A DNA stretch of 64,000 nt. Origin: Mycteria americana (Eukaryota; Chordata; Aves; Ciconiiformes; Ciconiidae). The position numbers and the translations under genes are program-made. Within the stretch, counting starts at the first letter, position 1. Every line of letters begins with the position of its first letter. The stretch is taken from contig NC_134373.1 in NCBI RefSeq assembly GCF_035582795.1, forward strand, positions 12,670,001-12,734,000, in the 5' to 3' direction. Positions 12,587 through 25,721 of the stretch are shown here, in pieces. The notes below the pieces were generated by a model. The model did no database searches. It was not told the DNA's origin and worked only from the letters and a program-made list of their open reading frames with translations.

Positions 12587-12640
12587 TAGCCTTGCTGTGC
12601 TAGTTTACATCAGCTGAGGACCTGGTGTTCAGTATATAGA
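12587..12640 (+). repeat. Ancient sauropsid repeat remnant
   Basis: TTTACATCAGCTGAGGACCTGG resembles the widespread sauropsid repeat core TTTACACCAGCTGAGGATCTGGCCC. This is a memory match and no family name is assigned. Confidence 0.4.
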
Positions 12641-12644
12641 ACGT

Positions 12645-15005
12645 GTGATAAACGTTTGATGTTCCCAAAGACTGGTTATTGGAAAGGCAGGAATCTCAAG
12701 ATTAGTCTAGTGGAAAACACAGACACACATAAATTTTTTCCTGCACACTTACTTGACTTGCACTCTGAGAAATGCTAGTGTGACCAAAAGATAATATCTG
12801 AATATTTTAAATGGACAATTTACTTCTATTCTACTTTAGCAAGAGCTTTTCTTACTGATTTGGACAGGAAAGAGGCCATATAGGCATCTGTTCATCCAGC
12901 AACTTTCTCTAAATCCCAGGATTAATAGACTACTACTATGAAGCCTGAGCAGGAGATAATATAGCTAGAGTCAGACTTTATTGTAACTTAATGCTCCGAT
13001 CACAGTAACATGATCTGACCCAGAGCCTTCATTCCTGGGTGTAGGATATAAACAAATGAAATAAAGATTTCTTTCACTGTAGACATGGCAGTTTTGATCA
13101 CAAATGACTAAAGTTCCTTATGAAAAGTCCAGTAAACAATGTTTTGAAATCTACCTTTTTAAGCTTTATTTCAAACTTTAGGACTAGATTTTCATCCCTG
13201 TTCTGCCAGAGTTTGAATCCAGACAAGTCTACCAATCTTCTGGTCATATCTCTGCATTGACACTTAGAAATCATAGATCTAAAATGACAGTTCTCCACCT
13301 TTTACTATGCTGAACTAAAACCCTGATGACAACATCCTGATCAGTATGGCCGTTCTCTAAGTTAGGATCCAGAACTGGGGCTCGAATCCACTGGGTGTCT
13401 CAGGAGGTCACACTGGCTGCATGGGAAGGCCTTCTACCCTGATGACCAGGCAAAATTACAAATCCCCCTGAACATTTTGGGTGTTTGGTACTTTGGTACC
13501 ATTTTGAGCTCTTTGCCTAGAGTTCAGTGGCATTAAAACCTGGACTCTTCCATATGTGTAATCAGCATTGACAGCTTGTTAAGTAATTCTTCTGCAACCC
13601 AGCAAGGTGAACATAAGACATTGCCTGTGTTCCTTGGGCAGGTTGGGACCAGATGCAGACCAAGAGATGTTTAAAAGTATTTTCATTAGGCAGCATTTCC
13701 AGCTGTACCACTCTAACACTGTTCAAAATGGAAAGCAATTCTTTTCCTGGCACCATTTCAGAAGATTTTAAATGCATCATTCTAATTACTGCCTGACAAA
13801 TAATCCTGGAATGCTAGCTGGGAAGTTTGCAGTGCAGACAACAGATATATTATCATCACACTGGTATATTGAACTTTTTATGATGTCTAATATCTCTAGG
13901 TTATAAATGAGTGAAAGCATCCTTTGCCACTGGCGGAGTACAGCCCTCTGGCACACAAACTGAAGGTTCAAACGTTAGTGTCACACAGCTATAAGCCCAA
14001 GGTCATTTTGTGGTAAAACAGTCTAGAAGAGTTGCCAAATCTGTCTTTGGACTACTCTTGATCACTTTGGAGGGCGATTTCATTCAGTCATTCCAGAAAT
14101 TCATAGAATTCCTCCACATTAAATTAACTCTTTGCAGTCCTGTTTTTGTTAGAGCTACCGCCCAATCTCAGGAAGATCAGGGTTTCCTTTATCAAGCCCA
14201 CACATAGATCTGTATCTGTTTCTAGCAGCAGAGCTCAATTCAAACTTCTTCAGAGGTCTGAATAATTCATTCTTTTCCCCCTCCCCAGGTTTCTGGCAGC
14301 AACTGGGATCTCCACATTCCAAAATACCAACAGAACCTTTGTCCTCCTCATGCACACAGCCCTGCTGTGGCAGTTCAGGGGATGCAGAGACTTCACTGGG
14401 CTGTGGATATGCCTGCTTTGGCTGTTGTTTGAGGAAGCTCCCATGCCAACTTTTCTAAGCATTGCCTGTCACTCGTATGAGGTGTACTCAACATGCAGAG
14501 TTGATTTAAAGCCAAAGCCTAAGTGAGTCCAAGTGAACAAGTGCGATTCATATGTCAAGAGATCAAAAGAAGTTCCAAGTGGGAAATGCAGCCATTAGGA
14601 GAGGTAAGAAAGTAAAGACAGATTAAAGTTCCCTGCGCCCCTGCAATGCCTATACAATCATGAACTGAACTGAATAATGTAACTGAAAATTTTGCTAGCT
14701 GCCATCTGTAAACACCTCTGGCAGGAACTGCTTATCACCCAGGCTAGCAATGTGGACTGATTTCATGGTATTCGATTAATTTAAGCCCCCCCCCCCCTTT
14801 TTTTTTTCTTCTAAGAAATAGCTATTTGACATAAACATCTTTGTTTGGCATATCACTAGGAGATCTGCTGCTAATTATAATGCTGAACCCAGATGCTGGT
14901 GGAGGAAATTAATCTACGTCCTGCGTAGTTTGTTGGGTTTGTTTTAGTAGGTTTGCCAAATATTTAGTGAAACCCTCATATGACTTTTATTATCTGGAGA
15001 TAGAT
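12645..15005. other. Non-coding, mostly AT-rich stretch
   Basis: No gene recognised. A C12T10 tract occurs at 14786-14807. Open frames are 60 to 76 codons only. Confidence 0.6.
14786..14807. repeat. C12T10 pyrimidine tract
   Basis: Twelve C residues directly followed by ten T residues. Confidence 0.85.
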
Positions 15006-15010
15006 ATTAA

Positions 15011-15133
15011 AGGGCCAAATACTGTTCTTATTCTCACTGGTGTAAACCTAGACAGCTCCATGGAGGGAAATAAATATAGTTACATTACTATGGATTTACA
15101 TGACGTTAGTCTAGATTTACAGTACTGTAAATC
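15011..15133 (+). repeat. Ancient sauropsid repeat remnant
   Basis: It starts with GGGCCAAAT and continues through TCTCACTGGTGTAAACCT to a palindromic GATTTACAGTACTGTAAATC at 15114-15133. This follows the layout of an old dispersed repeat common in birds, turtles and crocodilians (GGGCCAAATTCTG…CACTGGTGTAAAT…GATTTACACCAGTGTAAATC). Family name not assigned; boundaries approximate. Confidence 0.55.
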
Positions 15134-15445
15134 CTCAGCAGTGGAACTAGGAAGCTAAACCCAAATACTCCATCATCTAAACCTGGGCTCTTCTCTTAGC
15201 TGAAAAGCACAGTTTCGATCCCAAGCAAAATGCCAGCATTCAGCATGTATTTTGCTACACGGGTATACAGAAATCATTTGTATTTTGCAAGTTGGTTTAC
15301 AGAAAACACCTGTGGAATAACTGGCATCAAAATGACTCTGTTCAGAAAAGCAAAAATATTTCATTACAAAGCAGTTCAAGCTATAAGCTGCTCCAGGGGC
15401 CAAAGAACCTCATTTGCCTGCTTGGCTCGCCTGAGTTTCCCACAG

Positions 15446-15520
15446 CACCCCATAACACATCACTGGTGGAGGAAGGCCGCTGGTGGTGGAAGCTGTCTGT
15501 GCGGGCAGGGCGACCCCAGG
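15446..15520 (+). other. Exon-like segment, 75 bases
   Basis: The segment is bounded by a good acceptor (CTGAGTTTCCCACAG) and a CAGG|GTGAGTG donor. Its length is 25 codons exactly, so skipping or including it would keep frame. Two of the three frames are open across it. It lies in a short GC-rich, CpG-containing patch (about 15390-15620) inside AT-rich DNA. No protein family is recognised in either frame. It could be a chance combination. Confidence 0.2.
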
Positions 15521-15867
15521 GTGAGTGCCAGCCTTGGACATACAGGCTGCGGACCCGAAGTCTCAGGAGGCACCAAGAGCTCACTTGGGCCCACGGGAAG
15601 CTCACACTCCCACAAAGGAAAACATTTAAGTTCCACTAGGAAAAATGGTCCAACCAAACAAAAAGAAAATACATGTTTCAGCTGCAGAAAAATTGACTAT
15701 TTCTCTGCAGAAAACATTGGGTTTTGCTAATCTCCCCTTTCCCCACCCATTTTTACAACATAATGTTTTCCTGTTGCAAAACTGGAAGGTGGGGAACCAT
15801 CAAAATAACTAGTATTTCCCACACAGAAAACAAATGTAAGCTTTCAGCTCTAAGCTTTAAACCAACT

Positions 15868-15890
15868 AAAAAACAAACAAACAAAAAAAC
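15868..15890. repeat. (CAAA)n simple repeat
   Basis: AAACAAACAAACAAAAAAAC, seen directly. Confidence 0.7.
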
Positions 15891-18850
15891 CCCAACAACC
15901 TTTAAACCAAAAATTCCCAAAGTCAGCGTTCCCCAAACAGAAGCAAATCTATGTTGTGAAAAGTGTATTTTCCATGAGAAACAAAACTGACAGAAAATTT
16001 CCCACCCTGCTCGCAGACAAAACTGAGTAAGCCAGAAGAGCATCCCTGTATGCCAGCTGACATTTAAGGCAGTAGTATCATTTAAGCAATACAGACCTAA
16101 AGACAGGAAATTTCCTAGGGAAAAAAATAAAAACCCTGCTGGGAGATGATAACCTCTGGTACAATGAATGGCTATTAACCCCAGCTGGCCATCATTTGCA
16201 GGAAATGCCATAGCCCTCAACTGGGGTGACGATTTTAGAAAGAAAACAGATATTTATAAAGTAATAATATAAATTTTTAATTTAAATAGATGATGTGGTT
16301 TCATCTATGGCATTTTCAGTGCATCGTTAATTGTAGATACCTTGTCGGAAAGCCACTTTTCAGAGAAGCACCAGGTCCTATGATTATAAGTGTGAAACAA
16401 GCTGCTGCTATCAGAAGGGGTGGAGGGAAGGGAGCTCTGCAGCAAGACCTCTGTCAGTAAGACACGATTTCCCGTTTCGTGGAACAGGCTGCGGAGCTCA
16501 ACTCACAAGTTAAGAGATCCTCAGGGATCCATGTAGATCAAAGTAATTTACAGGAGCCTGAGGCTAGCTGTACAAACTGAGCAAAGTCCAGTTCTCAGCC
16601 TGACAATAATTGAGTGGGACAGATTTTAGGCAAAACAAGTCCTGCTTTGTGCAGTATTTGGAAGGCCTCCATGGTTTGTTCCTACCCAGGTACAGTAAGC
16701 AGTAGCAGAGCAAGTTCTCTGTTGAGGGGATCCTCTTTTATTGCAGATTTGAAGACACTGCCACCAAATAAATCACTTCAGAACATTTATTGTGTCTCTC
16801 ACATCCTTTTGCTCTGATATCCTCTGTGGAGCTGTTTGCCACCTGAGTTTGCTCTGCATTTTGCCCAGGCTACACAGGTTTAATTTTCAAGTGTCTTTTC
16901 CAAGCCAGGAGGGGCAGAAGTAATTTGCTACGTTAGCAGGCCGGTTAAGAATCTTTCCATGAAGCAGCAAATGCTTATCCTTTTTGACAGACACGTCTGG
17001 AACAGCAGAGAGTACACTCACCTTTGATGTGGGTTTGGAGAGCTCCAGTGCTTTGTGTACTCTTTTGGGCTAAAGCAAACACAATATAATTTGCCTTTCT
17101 GCAGCATGGTTCCAACTCAAGCTAGAATTTGGCAAAGCAAAACAATGCTAATAAAGCGAGTGTGAAGGAAATCCGAATAGTCATGATTTGCATGGCAATA
17201 TCTCCTACACTCCTTTGGACACTAGAGTAAAAATGGGACCTTAGACTTGCATTATTCTGCTAGAAGCCCAGCTACACATCACAGCTCCCCAGTCAGCACT
17301 ACCCGGAAACCAGAGTCCAACCCTGCTTTCCAGAGGAGGGCCTTCAACTAACACCTCGTGCTGCAGCTGCTCACAAGATAAACCTTTCTCCCCGCACAGG
17401 GATCTGAGGGACAGAGGTTTTGACCAGAACACCTCTGCGGACAGTGGTAAGAGCACAGAAGCCCCAGCCTATTCTAATTACACCCCATACATTCACGAAC
17501 GGAGTCAGCGTATAGAGGATGCAGTTTACAAACCAGTCCAGTTACCAGTCTAAAGGGAAAGAAAGAGCTGGAGACAGCACCTCTCCCTTCTAAACTGCAA
17601 CAGGGTTTCCAGAATCACAGAAATCACAGCAGAAATGTGGTTGCCATACATTTAAGAAACTGACTTCAGGTGGGCAACCTGCTCTGACAGATTTTACATT
17701 AACACGCCAAGCTGTACTTGCTAACACTTCACATCAAAAAGCAGGTGCACGCATACATGCGCAAGCAGCAAACCAGGACTCCAAGCCCTGATCCAGTTGG
17801 AGCTCGATCCAAGGCAGCATGGGACACTGCCAGGGTTCGAACATGAGGCTTGGCTCCAGAAAGGATGGGAACCACTAGACGACACACTTCTTTGGCACAG
17901 GTGGAGCCCAACCCCAGGGATCTGGAAGACTACCAAGTACAGACAAGCCACTACAGCCGGCATTCAACACAGCTTCACACAAGCGTCCTTCTGTAACCTT
18001 CTAGCTTTACAATCATTTGCACAGTGAAACGGCAGCAGAAAACTGCAAGATGAAGAAGAGTAATGCTTTCAGAAATCAGTGTGATATACGGCCTTGTAGA
18101 ACAATTCTTCATACAGGTAAATGTTGTCCAATTATTCTTGTGCTATACTTTTGATTGTCATTCAGTCCTCAATGAATACTATCAGTGTGGTAAGCTAATA
18201 GAATTGAAATGTTAACTAAGATTATTGATAGTGCCCTGTATCTAGTCCATTATAATCTCTGCCTAGAGATTGTGGAGTTCATAATAGCTAGCAATAAAAT
18301 ATTTTTGTCCATAAAGAAGGAAGATAACCACTGCACGTATACTTTGCTTAAAAGTACGCAATGACTTAAAATTTCTAAATATACAGTGCTTGTTCCAACT
18401 AATATGGCATTATTGTTTCATAAAGAGTTCCTTGCACTTTCCTTTTAGTTACAAATTCTGTTTTTTCAAGGACAACCTAATACAGAGTCATTTAAATTGC
18501 TGGCATTTATATCTCTAATAAACTGTAACCCGATAATCAGGGACTATAAAGGATTATTTTTTCTCTTACATTATCACAGAGCAGCCATAAAAGTACAAAA
18601 TCCACAGAACGATGTGTACCCAGTCCTAATGACAAACACAGGGCTTCATCCTTCTGGCCTCGACAAAACCCGATAGACTGGGCCCCTGAACGAAAAGACT
18701 AAAACAGTTGTTCCCCTCAAATATTTACTCATACTTCCTCCTTTCTCAAACCAGATGCCAAGCTCCTGCTGCCTCTTCACTTTCGAGAGTATTTGGCTCT
18801 TTGCTTTAATTCTTCTAGTGCTCTGTATGAGCAGAAATGCCTGGTGCAGA

Positions 18851-18878
18851 TCACATTTACACTGTCACATTTACACCA
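18851..18878. repeat. 14-bp tandem duplication
   Basis: TCACATTTACACTG is followed directly by TCACATTTACACCA, with two differences at the end. Confidence 0.8.
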
Positions 18879-19065
18879 GGAAGGGACTGGGAGAAGAGCT
18901 GCCGCTTCTGTTTTACGAGTGTGCTTTGGGCGTTGGCATGTACGTACACAAAGTGGCTGTTTTACTTCCTCCTCAAGACGTATTTTATTGACTTATTTAT
19001 TATGCCTTCATTTTACTTAGGGTGGACAGAAACACCACGTTTAGATTCACTTTTATACAGAAGTC

Positions 19066-19080
19066 CAGCAGCAGCAGCAG
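19066..19080. repeat. (CAG)5 run
   Basis: Five perfect CAG units, flanked by CAGC-like bases. Confidence 0.7.
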
Positions 19081-20616
19081 CGGAACTACAGTTCCCTGTG
19101 CTAATACTACGAGAACACGTGGATGGCCTCACTGAGTTTACCCTGTGCCCCAGCCAGATCAGGGATCCTTCTCCAAACATGAATTTAAATGCCATAAATT
19201 CTGCATCAGGCAGATGAAAACCTACTTGTACAATTTGCTTTGTCCACCTCATCTCCACTTACCCTGGGTGCCAGCCATCAACACCATTTCCCCCACACCT
19301 CTGTAAGCTTCTCCTTTCTCCTCCCTTTCTTGGATGCCCTTTCCCCCTTTCTTTTCTGTTGGCTAAATTCAAGCTATAGGATGAATTTATGAGAAGACGA
19401 AAATATTGCGAGGAAAATACGTCGTGGGCCAAAATGAAGCCAGGACAGGTTTGACAGCAAACAAGGCACGTCCTTGCCTTGGGCCAGGAACATGCTCCTG
19501 CTAATATAGAGGGAATGGTGCTGCTGGCAGGGCATCTGTGGGGAGCACAGACTGTCCCATGTGCTGCCTCCCCAGCGACAGAGACAGCCTTACTCTGCTA
19601 CCAGATTCTCCTGGCTTTTCCCTTTTTTAAAGGGCAGGGAAAAGAGAGGCCCATGTACAAGCAGTATAAATAAATCTAAACAGAGACATAATTAGACTGA
19701 CTTTGCAACAATACAAAGAACAGCAAAAACACAAGTCTTTAGTAATAAATGACATTTTTGGTCTTGAACAGATTATAAGTGCTATGGAATTGAAAGTCAA
19801 TATTTTCCTTCCATTCACTAGCTCACATTTCTCTTACAATGGAGCCCCTTTTAATAGCTAATCACAGTCACCACATCCAAGGAAGGGAACAAGCAAACTA
19901 GCCTACAAGTCTTCAGCTCTGCAAGGTGGCAGCTGCATGAAAGATTTCAGGGAGAGGTTGGACCCAGTTGAGGCACATCGAGGACACTGGGGACAGCTGC
20001 AGTCCTGGGTACCTTTGCTACAAAACACTCCACAGAATCCAGGGATCTGGGATCCACAGCCATCTATGAAGCCAATAGATAAAGCCTCTTCCATTGCAGT
20101 TTTTGTTACCAATGGTTTTATCATTTCTCCACAGCAATGCCAATGAGCATTAATTCTGTTTCCTCTTTGTATCATTTGATGCTGATGTATCTCTAAGTCA
20201 GTTGTGATTTTCTCTGGCACCCAGAAAGACATGCCAAGCTCAGCTCCACGGGCTATGTACAGTCATTTATACCAGCACAAAGCAGATGGAAATCGCTTCA
20301 GGATCAGGATGGCATTCACTACCTGCTTGCTCCACTGTGGGCAACCACCCCACTTCAGCCAGATGCAGTGCAATGGTGATTCCAGCCTCAGGTCTTTAAA
20401 GGCTGCAGCTCTGCTCTCTCCCATTCCCTTGCCAATGGGGCTGTCTGTAAAGTTTTCAGCAAGCCGCATTTATTGAAACTCTGAGGGAACCAAGGATTCA
20501 TTAAATGCTCTATCAGATGTAAAATACATTTTGCATGGTCCTGCAAAGGAAATTTCTGCACTAAGGTTAAAAGAAGTCACTGCCAAATATTTCAGAGGAA
20601 TAATGTTTATAGATTG

Positions 20617-20690
20617 AGACTGATTCCCTTCTCCCTGTTGGAGCTACAGCCATACAGAGTCAGTGTAAGCCAAAGCAGAATCAGGTTCTG
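20617..20690. repeat. Ancient sauropsid repeat remnant (weak)
   Basis: ACAGAGTCAGTGTAAGCCAAAGCAGAATCAGG resembles the repeat's CACCAGTGTAAGTGAGAGCAGAATCAGGCCC segment. Decayed; memory match only. Confidence 0.35.
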
Positions 20691-20699
20691 GCTAATTTT

Positions 20700-23600
20700 A
20701 AAGTACTGCATTGCTGAACCACTAACTAGGTGTAGCAAGTAGGTGGAAAAGCTATTAGTAGCAAACAAATAATTTTGGCTACCTGGAGTTAGGAACTCAG
20801 GAAAAAGAGGAAAACGGAGAAAAGAGATCAAGCACAACCAATCACATTAAATGGCTCAGAGTTTAGGAATGCAAAAGCTTGTCATATCCTTTTAATTATA
20901 AGGGTAAGTTTAAGAATAAAAGACACAATTACAGCTGAAAAAACACCTCACTTAAAGACCAAGTGAATAGTTCTATGTCCTGCATCCTTCCAAAAGAAAC
21001 ATTTCTAAGGTGGAATATATACATAAAATACCATCAGAAACTCAATAACAATTTTTTAAAAACTTCTGACCCATAGAGCATTCCCTTCTTAAGAATGTAT
21101 TCTAGGTGTGAAAAATCACTTTGTAAACACATTATGATTTTACAAAGGCTGTGCATTAGAGCAGAAGTGTTCTCCAGTCAAGCAAAAAAGCAAGACCAAT
21201 CTGCAGAGCTCCCCAGGTACAGTCATCCTGTCCCCAGCCACAGCATCTCACCGTGGACCTTCAGAGATGGACTAAGCAACACGGCACAACATACATCCTC
21301 CACTAATATCAGGCCCATTATTTAGCCTTCACCTTTCCAAGTTCTGGATCCCATTTCTGCTCAGGCTGGTATCAACAGACACTAGTGAAAAGCCACAACT
21401 TGACTCCCTCATTTCCTGGGCTACCCACGCAGACATAATGTAAAGGTTACCCAGCTAACATGGGAGTCAAAAGCCCTTCTACTAGGAACTGCAGCTTTGG
21501 GTCTTCAGTACTGTTCTGAACAGTTTCTTTTGATGCTCAGTTTTGTAATTTTAAAGTCTGGCCTCAAGGGGGAGATGCCAGAGTTAAGGATCTTCTTTGA
21601 TCAGCATGTGCACATTGTAATAGTCTCAAAATTCTGGTAGTCCCAAATTGCATTGCCAAAATAATCCTTCTCCTACAATTTCCCTTAGCCTTTGAGCTGT
21701 GCTTTCAGTGACAACTCACAGTGACCTTCTGCCAGCTGGAACCTGACCACTGCTCCCAAAATACAAATCCACATCAGTGAGTTTGTCCCGGTCAATTCTA
21801 CAAGCCAAATCTGAAACCCAATGGGAGCCCAGAACTGATCCTGTTGGCTGGATCAGATCTTTGCACCAAGCACACACTGATTATAGGAATGCCAAATGCT
21901 TTGCAGGATCGTATCCTTGGTTTGCATTAGTTTGCAGCGCATCTTTCCGGACACAGCTAAAGTGGTAATCTTCTGCTCAATTTTCCACAGTTTGGATAAA
22001 AATATAGCTATTTGGTATCCTGCTCTCAGCAGCATGGACATCAAACCAAACCTGTCTCAGCTAAATTGACCTAACCTCTCTGCTGCTTCTTGCAGCTGGT
22101 TCCCCATGGCACATTTGGCTTTCTCATCAGGATAAGCTTGGGGCCATGCACTTCATGCCATCTATTCCATAGGGCAACACATTTACAGTGTTTACAAAAC
22201 AGAAAACGTTTGCAGCATTAATTTCATCAGGATGTTTACATACGCCACATCTCTAGTGACAGATCATGCACCACCAGGCTGCTTTGAAGAGCCTGAGATA
22301 ATATGGAAGAGCCTTGGCTCAAGCTGAGGTCAAAAGCCTACAAATAGTTTTCAGATAAATTCCCAAAGTGGGACGCATTAGGTCGCAATACCTTGACAAT
22401 ACTACTGCATGTAATTTTGTTACTGAACGTAGAAGGAGCACAGACTCATGTAGTTTCTGGGCATGCAGGAAGGCAGGTGTGCAGGTGATGAACCAAGGTG
22501 GATCAGTGGGTAACAGACAAAGCCTTACACATATTCAGGAGCTCTGGTCCAAGCACAACATCCCTGCACCATGAGAATACATTCAAGACACAAGGTGGAC
22601 ACTGCTGGGTCAGTCAGCAGCCTAGCTCAGACCTCACGGCGCTTAGGTAGAGTTCAGGGACAGAAAATTCTGACAGTTGAGGCTGAGTTTGGTTCAAGCC
22701 TGATCTCATCCTTTACCAGAAGATGGACTTTATCCTGTCAATTTACTACAGCAAAGATGTACTCCTTCCCTTCAAACTATGGCCACATGGAAAGACCAGC
22801 TGTCAAATGTCCTTTCCAAGGGAAAAGAGGTTCTTCTCAAGCATCTTAAAGTTATGGGCAAATGTATTGCCTCCTGTACATTTGTCTAAAGTCCCTTTCC
22901 CTTAAATGTAAATCTGTGCTGTAACCACAACTCATATTCTTACGCAGCTTTTCTCAGGCATCTGCAAGCAAATACCTGAAGTGTTTGTATATTTGTGCTC
23001 TAAACACAGTCTGACTTGCCTAGCTTTTGCATCATATAAAAAGCTGAGCATTGTATCTAGCTCTGGCATAACACACAAATTTGTTGGGGAGAAGACTGGC
23101 AGGTAAATCAGGGGGTTAATATTATGGTGCTTTTCCAGCAGCCCCCCACAGAACAGGCAGGCTTTCTCTAAAAACCAAAAGGGCAGCAGCACACACCACT
23201 GGAGGTGTCTTCCCATTCCCCCACAGACAGCGATGGTGGGGAGCTGCACTGCTGCAGGGTAAGGCCAGCGCTGGTGGGAAGGTGGCCTCTGCCCAGCAGG
23301 TCCCATGCTGCTCCCAGCCCATGCGTACAGGCCCGCTCTGCATCTGTGGCACACTCCTGCGTGTGCTGCATCTCTTGGTGTCCAATGCACGTGGTGAGGA
23401 CTGGTAAAGCAGTTGAGCAAAGGGAAGTCTCAGTACAGTGTCACTTGTCCATTCAAGCTCTCCACAGATATTAATGGGACAGATGGAATAAGTGATTGGG
23501 CTCTAAGTGATCCAGCTTCTACTGGATCAAACTGGAGCTTGAAGATAATATATACAGATAAACTCTCTAACTCTAAAGGAGATTTACAAAGCAACAGATA

Positions 23601-25600
23601 ATTTGGTTGAACAAAGCCGAGTTATCAGACATTTGCAAAGCCCTAAGCTCACCTAAAGGCACAAAGAACTCAAGAAAGTATCAAAAAAAGTTATACAGGG
23701 AAAGAGAGAGAATAAAATAAATTCCCCTAACGTACCACAAATATCAACCACCACACACTACCTACAAACCATATGTTTTTCCCATCTGTTCTGTTATCTT
23801 CAACTAAATTTATAGTATTTGGGCTATCGGAAGAATTGTCAAGCCTGAGCTGGGCAGGATTATAAAACCTAGGTGTTATTACACTTTAAAAGACATTTTC
23901 CCCTCCCCCTACCACACCAGACACAAGATATACATTTATCTTGCTGCTTCCTGGCTCTGGTACTACAGAGGATGCTATGCTTGTTCTGAGCTACAGTAAG
24001 TGGTAGGGCATCCCCAGCCCCCCAACAAAAGAATAGTTCCTCTGCCTTGCTGTTTTTCCTCTCTCTTCCCCATCCTTCTCTCTAGGTAGGTCAAAGAGAG
24101 GTGCGGAGGCTGAGGCTGCAGGGCCGCTTCCTGCGGTGCTGTGAACCAGCAAAGCCCACGTAAGTCAGCAGGGAGCTCCTAGTTCTGCCCCAGCGAAGGC
24201 CAGCTCTCTGGGGCAGGGCTCCAGGAACACCATTTGAATTCTCCAGCCGCTGGGCCAGAGTTTCACATTTGAATGAACAGAGATTGTAGATCAGTGCTGT
24301 GTTTGTGTAATAGTAGTGCAGGAAAAGGACTGCGGCAGGAGAGCAATAGTGTGCTTCAAGACATATGGGAAGTGGAGGTCTCCTTGGGAAGTAAACAATG
24401 AGGCCCCGTAAGTGATCACCAGCATCGTGAAATGAAAAAGGCACTGTCCCTTCCCCCTGTCCAGCTGCATCATAAGCCAGAGAGCACTGTGGGCTGCTTT
24501 TACCCTAGCACAGAGCCTCCTTCCACAGACTGCATGCCACTGCGGAATCCAAGAGCTTTTAGGTGGTCTAAGAAAAAGCACTTTTAAACACAGCCTGGAT
24601 GGCTCACAGTCTACCCTTTCGCTGCTAATGCTACAGCCAGTCTTTTAGGAAGAGCTCAGCATGCTGGATGTATAAGCTCCTTAAAAATATAGCCCTAGTT
24701 TTGGGGGCCACATTTCTAAGAGGTGTTCTCCATTGTGTGCTTCCATCTATGGCATGTTAGCTCTCTCCTGCATGTGCAGCCACAGTGCTTTTAAGAGTGT
24801 GCACACACAGAGGGAAACCACTTGGAAAAACCCAACCCTGACTGTCAAGTCAAATAACAGCCCTTCACGCTGAACCCTACCCCCTTCATGCACAAGATTC
24901 TCCAGTTTGTGCATCGCTCGCAGTTGCTGTCTACCTCTCAGCACTTCCATCCAAAAAGCAACATGACTCACACAGCTCCAAAAGCCTCCTAGGAAGCCCA
25001 CAAATAAGTACAGCGGGGAAGATTCCAGTTTGTTTTTTCACTTGCAAAGGATTACGGTAAACGTAACGATTTTCCGCACAGAAGGTCTTTAAAGAGTGTG
25101 CAGAATTCCAATAAGTGTCTCATTAATGCCAAGTCGTGGAGCAAATGGTGCCGCACTCCTGCTGTCTGGTCCACCTGCCCATTGCCAAGTGGTTCTCTCC
25201 AGCGTTGCCTCAACCTGCTGACTGCCAGGTGATGGTCTCCTGCTGCCCCCACCCCTGCTGCGGAACTGGTGCTGCCTCCAGGATGTTCTCTCGTTTGCTT
25301 AAAGAGCTGATTTCTGAAACGTGCTAAAGCTCAGCATCGATCCCTAGGAGAGTCCAGCTCCCCCTTTGCCCTTAAACAGTGCGTACAGAGGACGTGCTGG
25401 CACAGCACCATCTCCCTTCTGGTTTCCAGGGTGGATGGCAGATTGCAATGCAATTTTCCTCCCAGTCCCTCTGTATTCATGACTTTCACCTGTCGTAATC
25501 AGCCGTCATTTCCAAGCCTGCCACTGTCACAGAAGAGGCAGATGAGTTCAGAAAGGAGTGAGAAGTGCTGTTCCATTCTTACAAACGTTGCTGCACAGAA
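20700..25600. other. Non-coding stretch, no gene recognised
   Basis: GC-rich patches at 23200-23400 and 24090-24240 carry overlapping frames on both strands, the longest being 162 codons on the minus strand (22932-23420), with no domain recognised. A 32-base exon-like segment at 23227-23258 has a very pyrimidine-rich acceptor (TCTTCCCATTCCCCCACAG) and a GCAGG|GTAAGG donor. All three of its frames are open, so it is not informative. Confidence 0.6.
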
Positions 25601-25603
25601 CAG

Positions 25604-25631
25604 GATACCTACAGGATATGCTGTAGGTATC
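25604..25631. repeat. 11-bp perfect inverted repeat (hairpin)
   Basis: GATACCTACAG, a 6-base spacer, then CTGTAGGTATC. All 11 pairs are Watson-Crick. It lies just before the A15 tract. Confidence 0.9.
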
Positions 25632-25642
25632 AATTCAAACTG

Positions 25643-25721
25643 AAAAAAAAAAAAAAAGAGGTTTTTGGGTTTGGTTTTTGGTTTGGTTTTGGTTTGTTTT
25701 TGTTTTGTGGGTTTTTTTTTT
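25643..25721. repeat. A15 tract and T/G-rich simple repeat
   Basis: A15 at 25643-25657, then GAG, then a GTTT/GGTTT-type repeat from 25661 that ends in T10 at 25712-25721. Confidence 0.85.

Larger units (their letters stand above)
15625..20610. other. Non-coding stretch, no gene recognised
   Basis: An A/C-rich CAAA repeat lies at 15868-15890, a 14-base tandem duplication at 18851-18878 and a (CAG)5 run at 19066-19080. The 155-codon minus frame (15753-16220) and the 126-codon plus frame (18837-19217) have no recognisable domain. 18030-18600 is strongly AT-rich and empty of recognised features. Confidence 0.6.

Noticed and set aside
17612-17640. AGAATCACAGAAATCACAG, reminiscent of the CR1 terminal microsatellite in reverse
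   Set aside because: The sequence that should follow (a reverse CR1 tail) is not there.
17835-17846. GGTTCGAACAT, like a tRNA gene B box
   Set aside because: No A box, cloverleaf or acceptor stem can be built around it.
23227-23258. 32-base exon-like segment with a very strong acceptor
   Set aside because: All three frames are open, so it carries no coding information. Alone it is at chance expectation.
22932-23420. 162-codon minus-strand frame
   Set aside because: Cys/His-containing but without a recognisable zinc-finger spacing. Three overlapping minus frames and one plus frame are open in the same patch.
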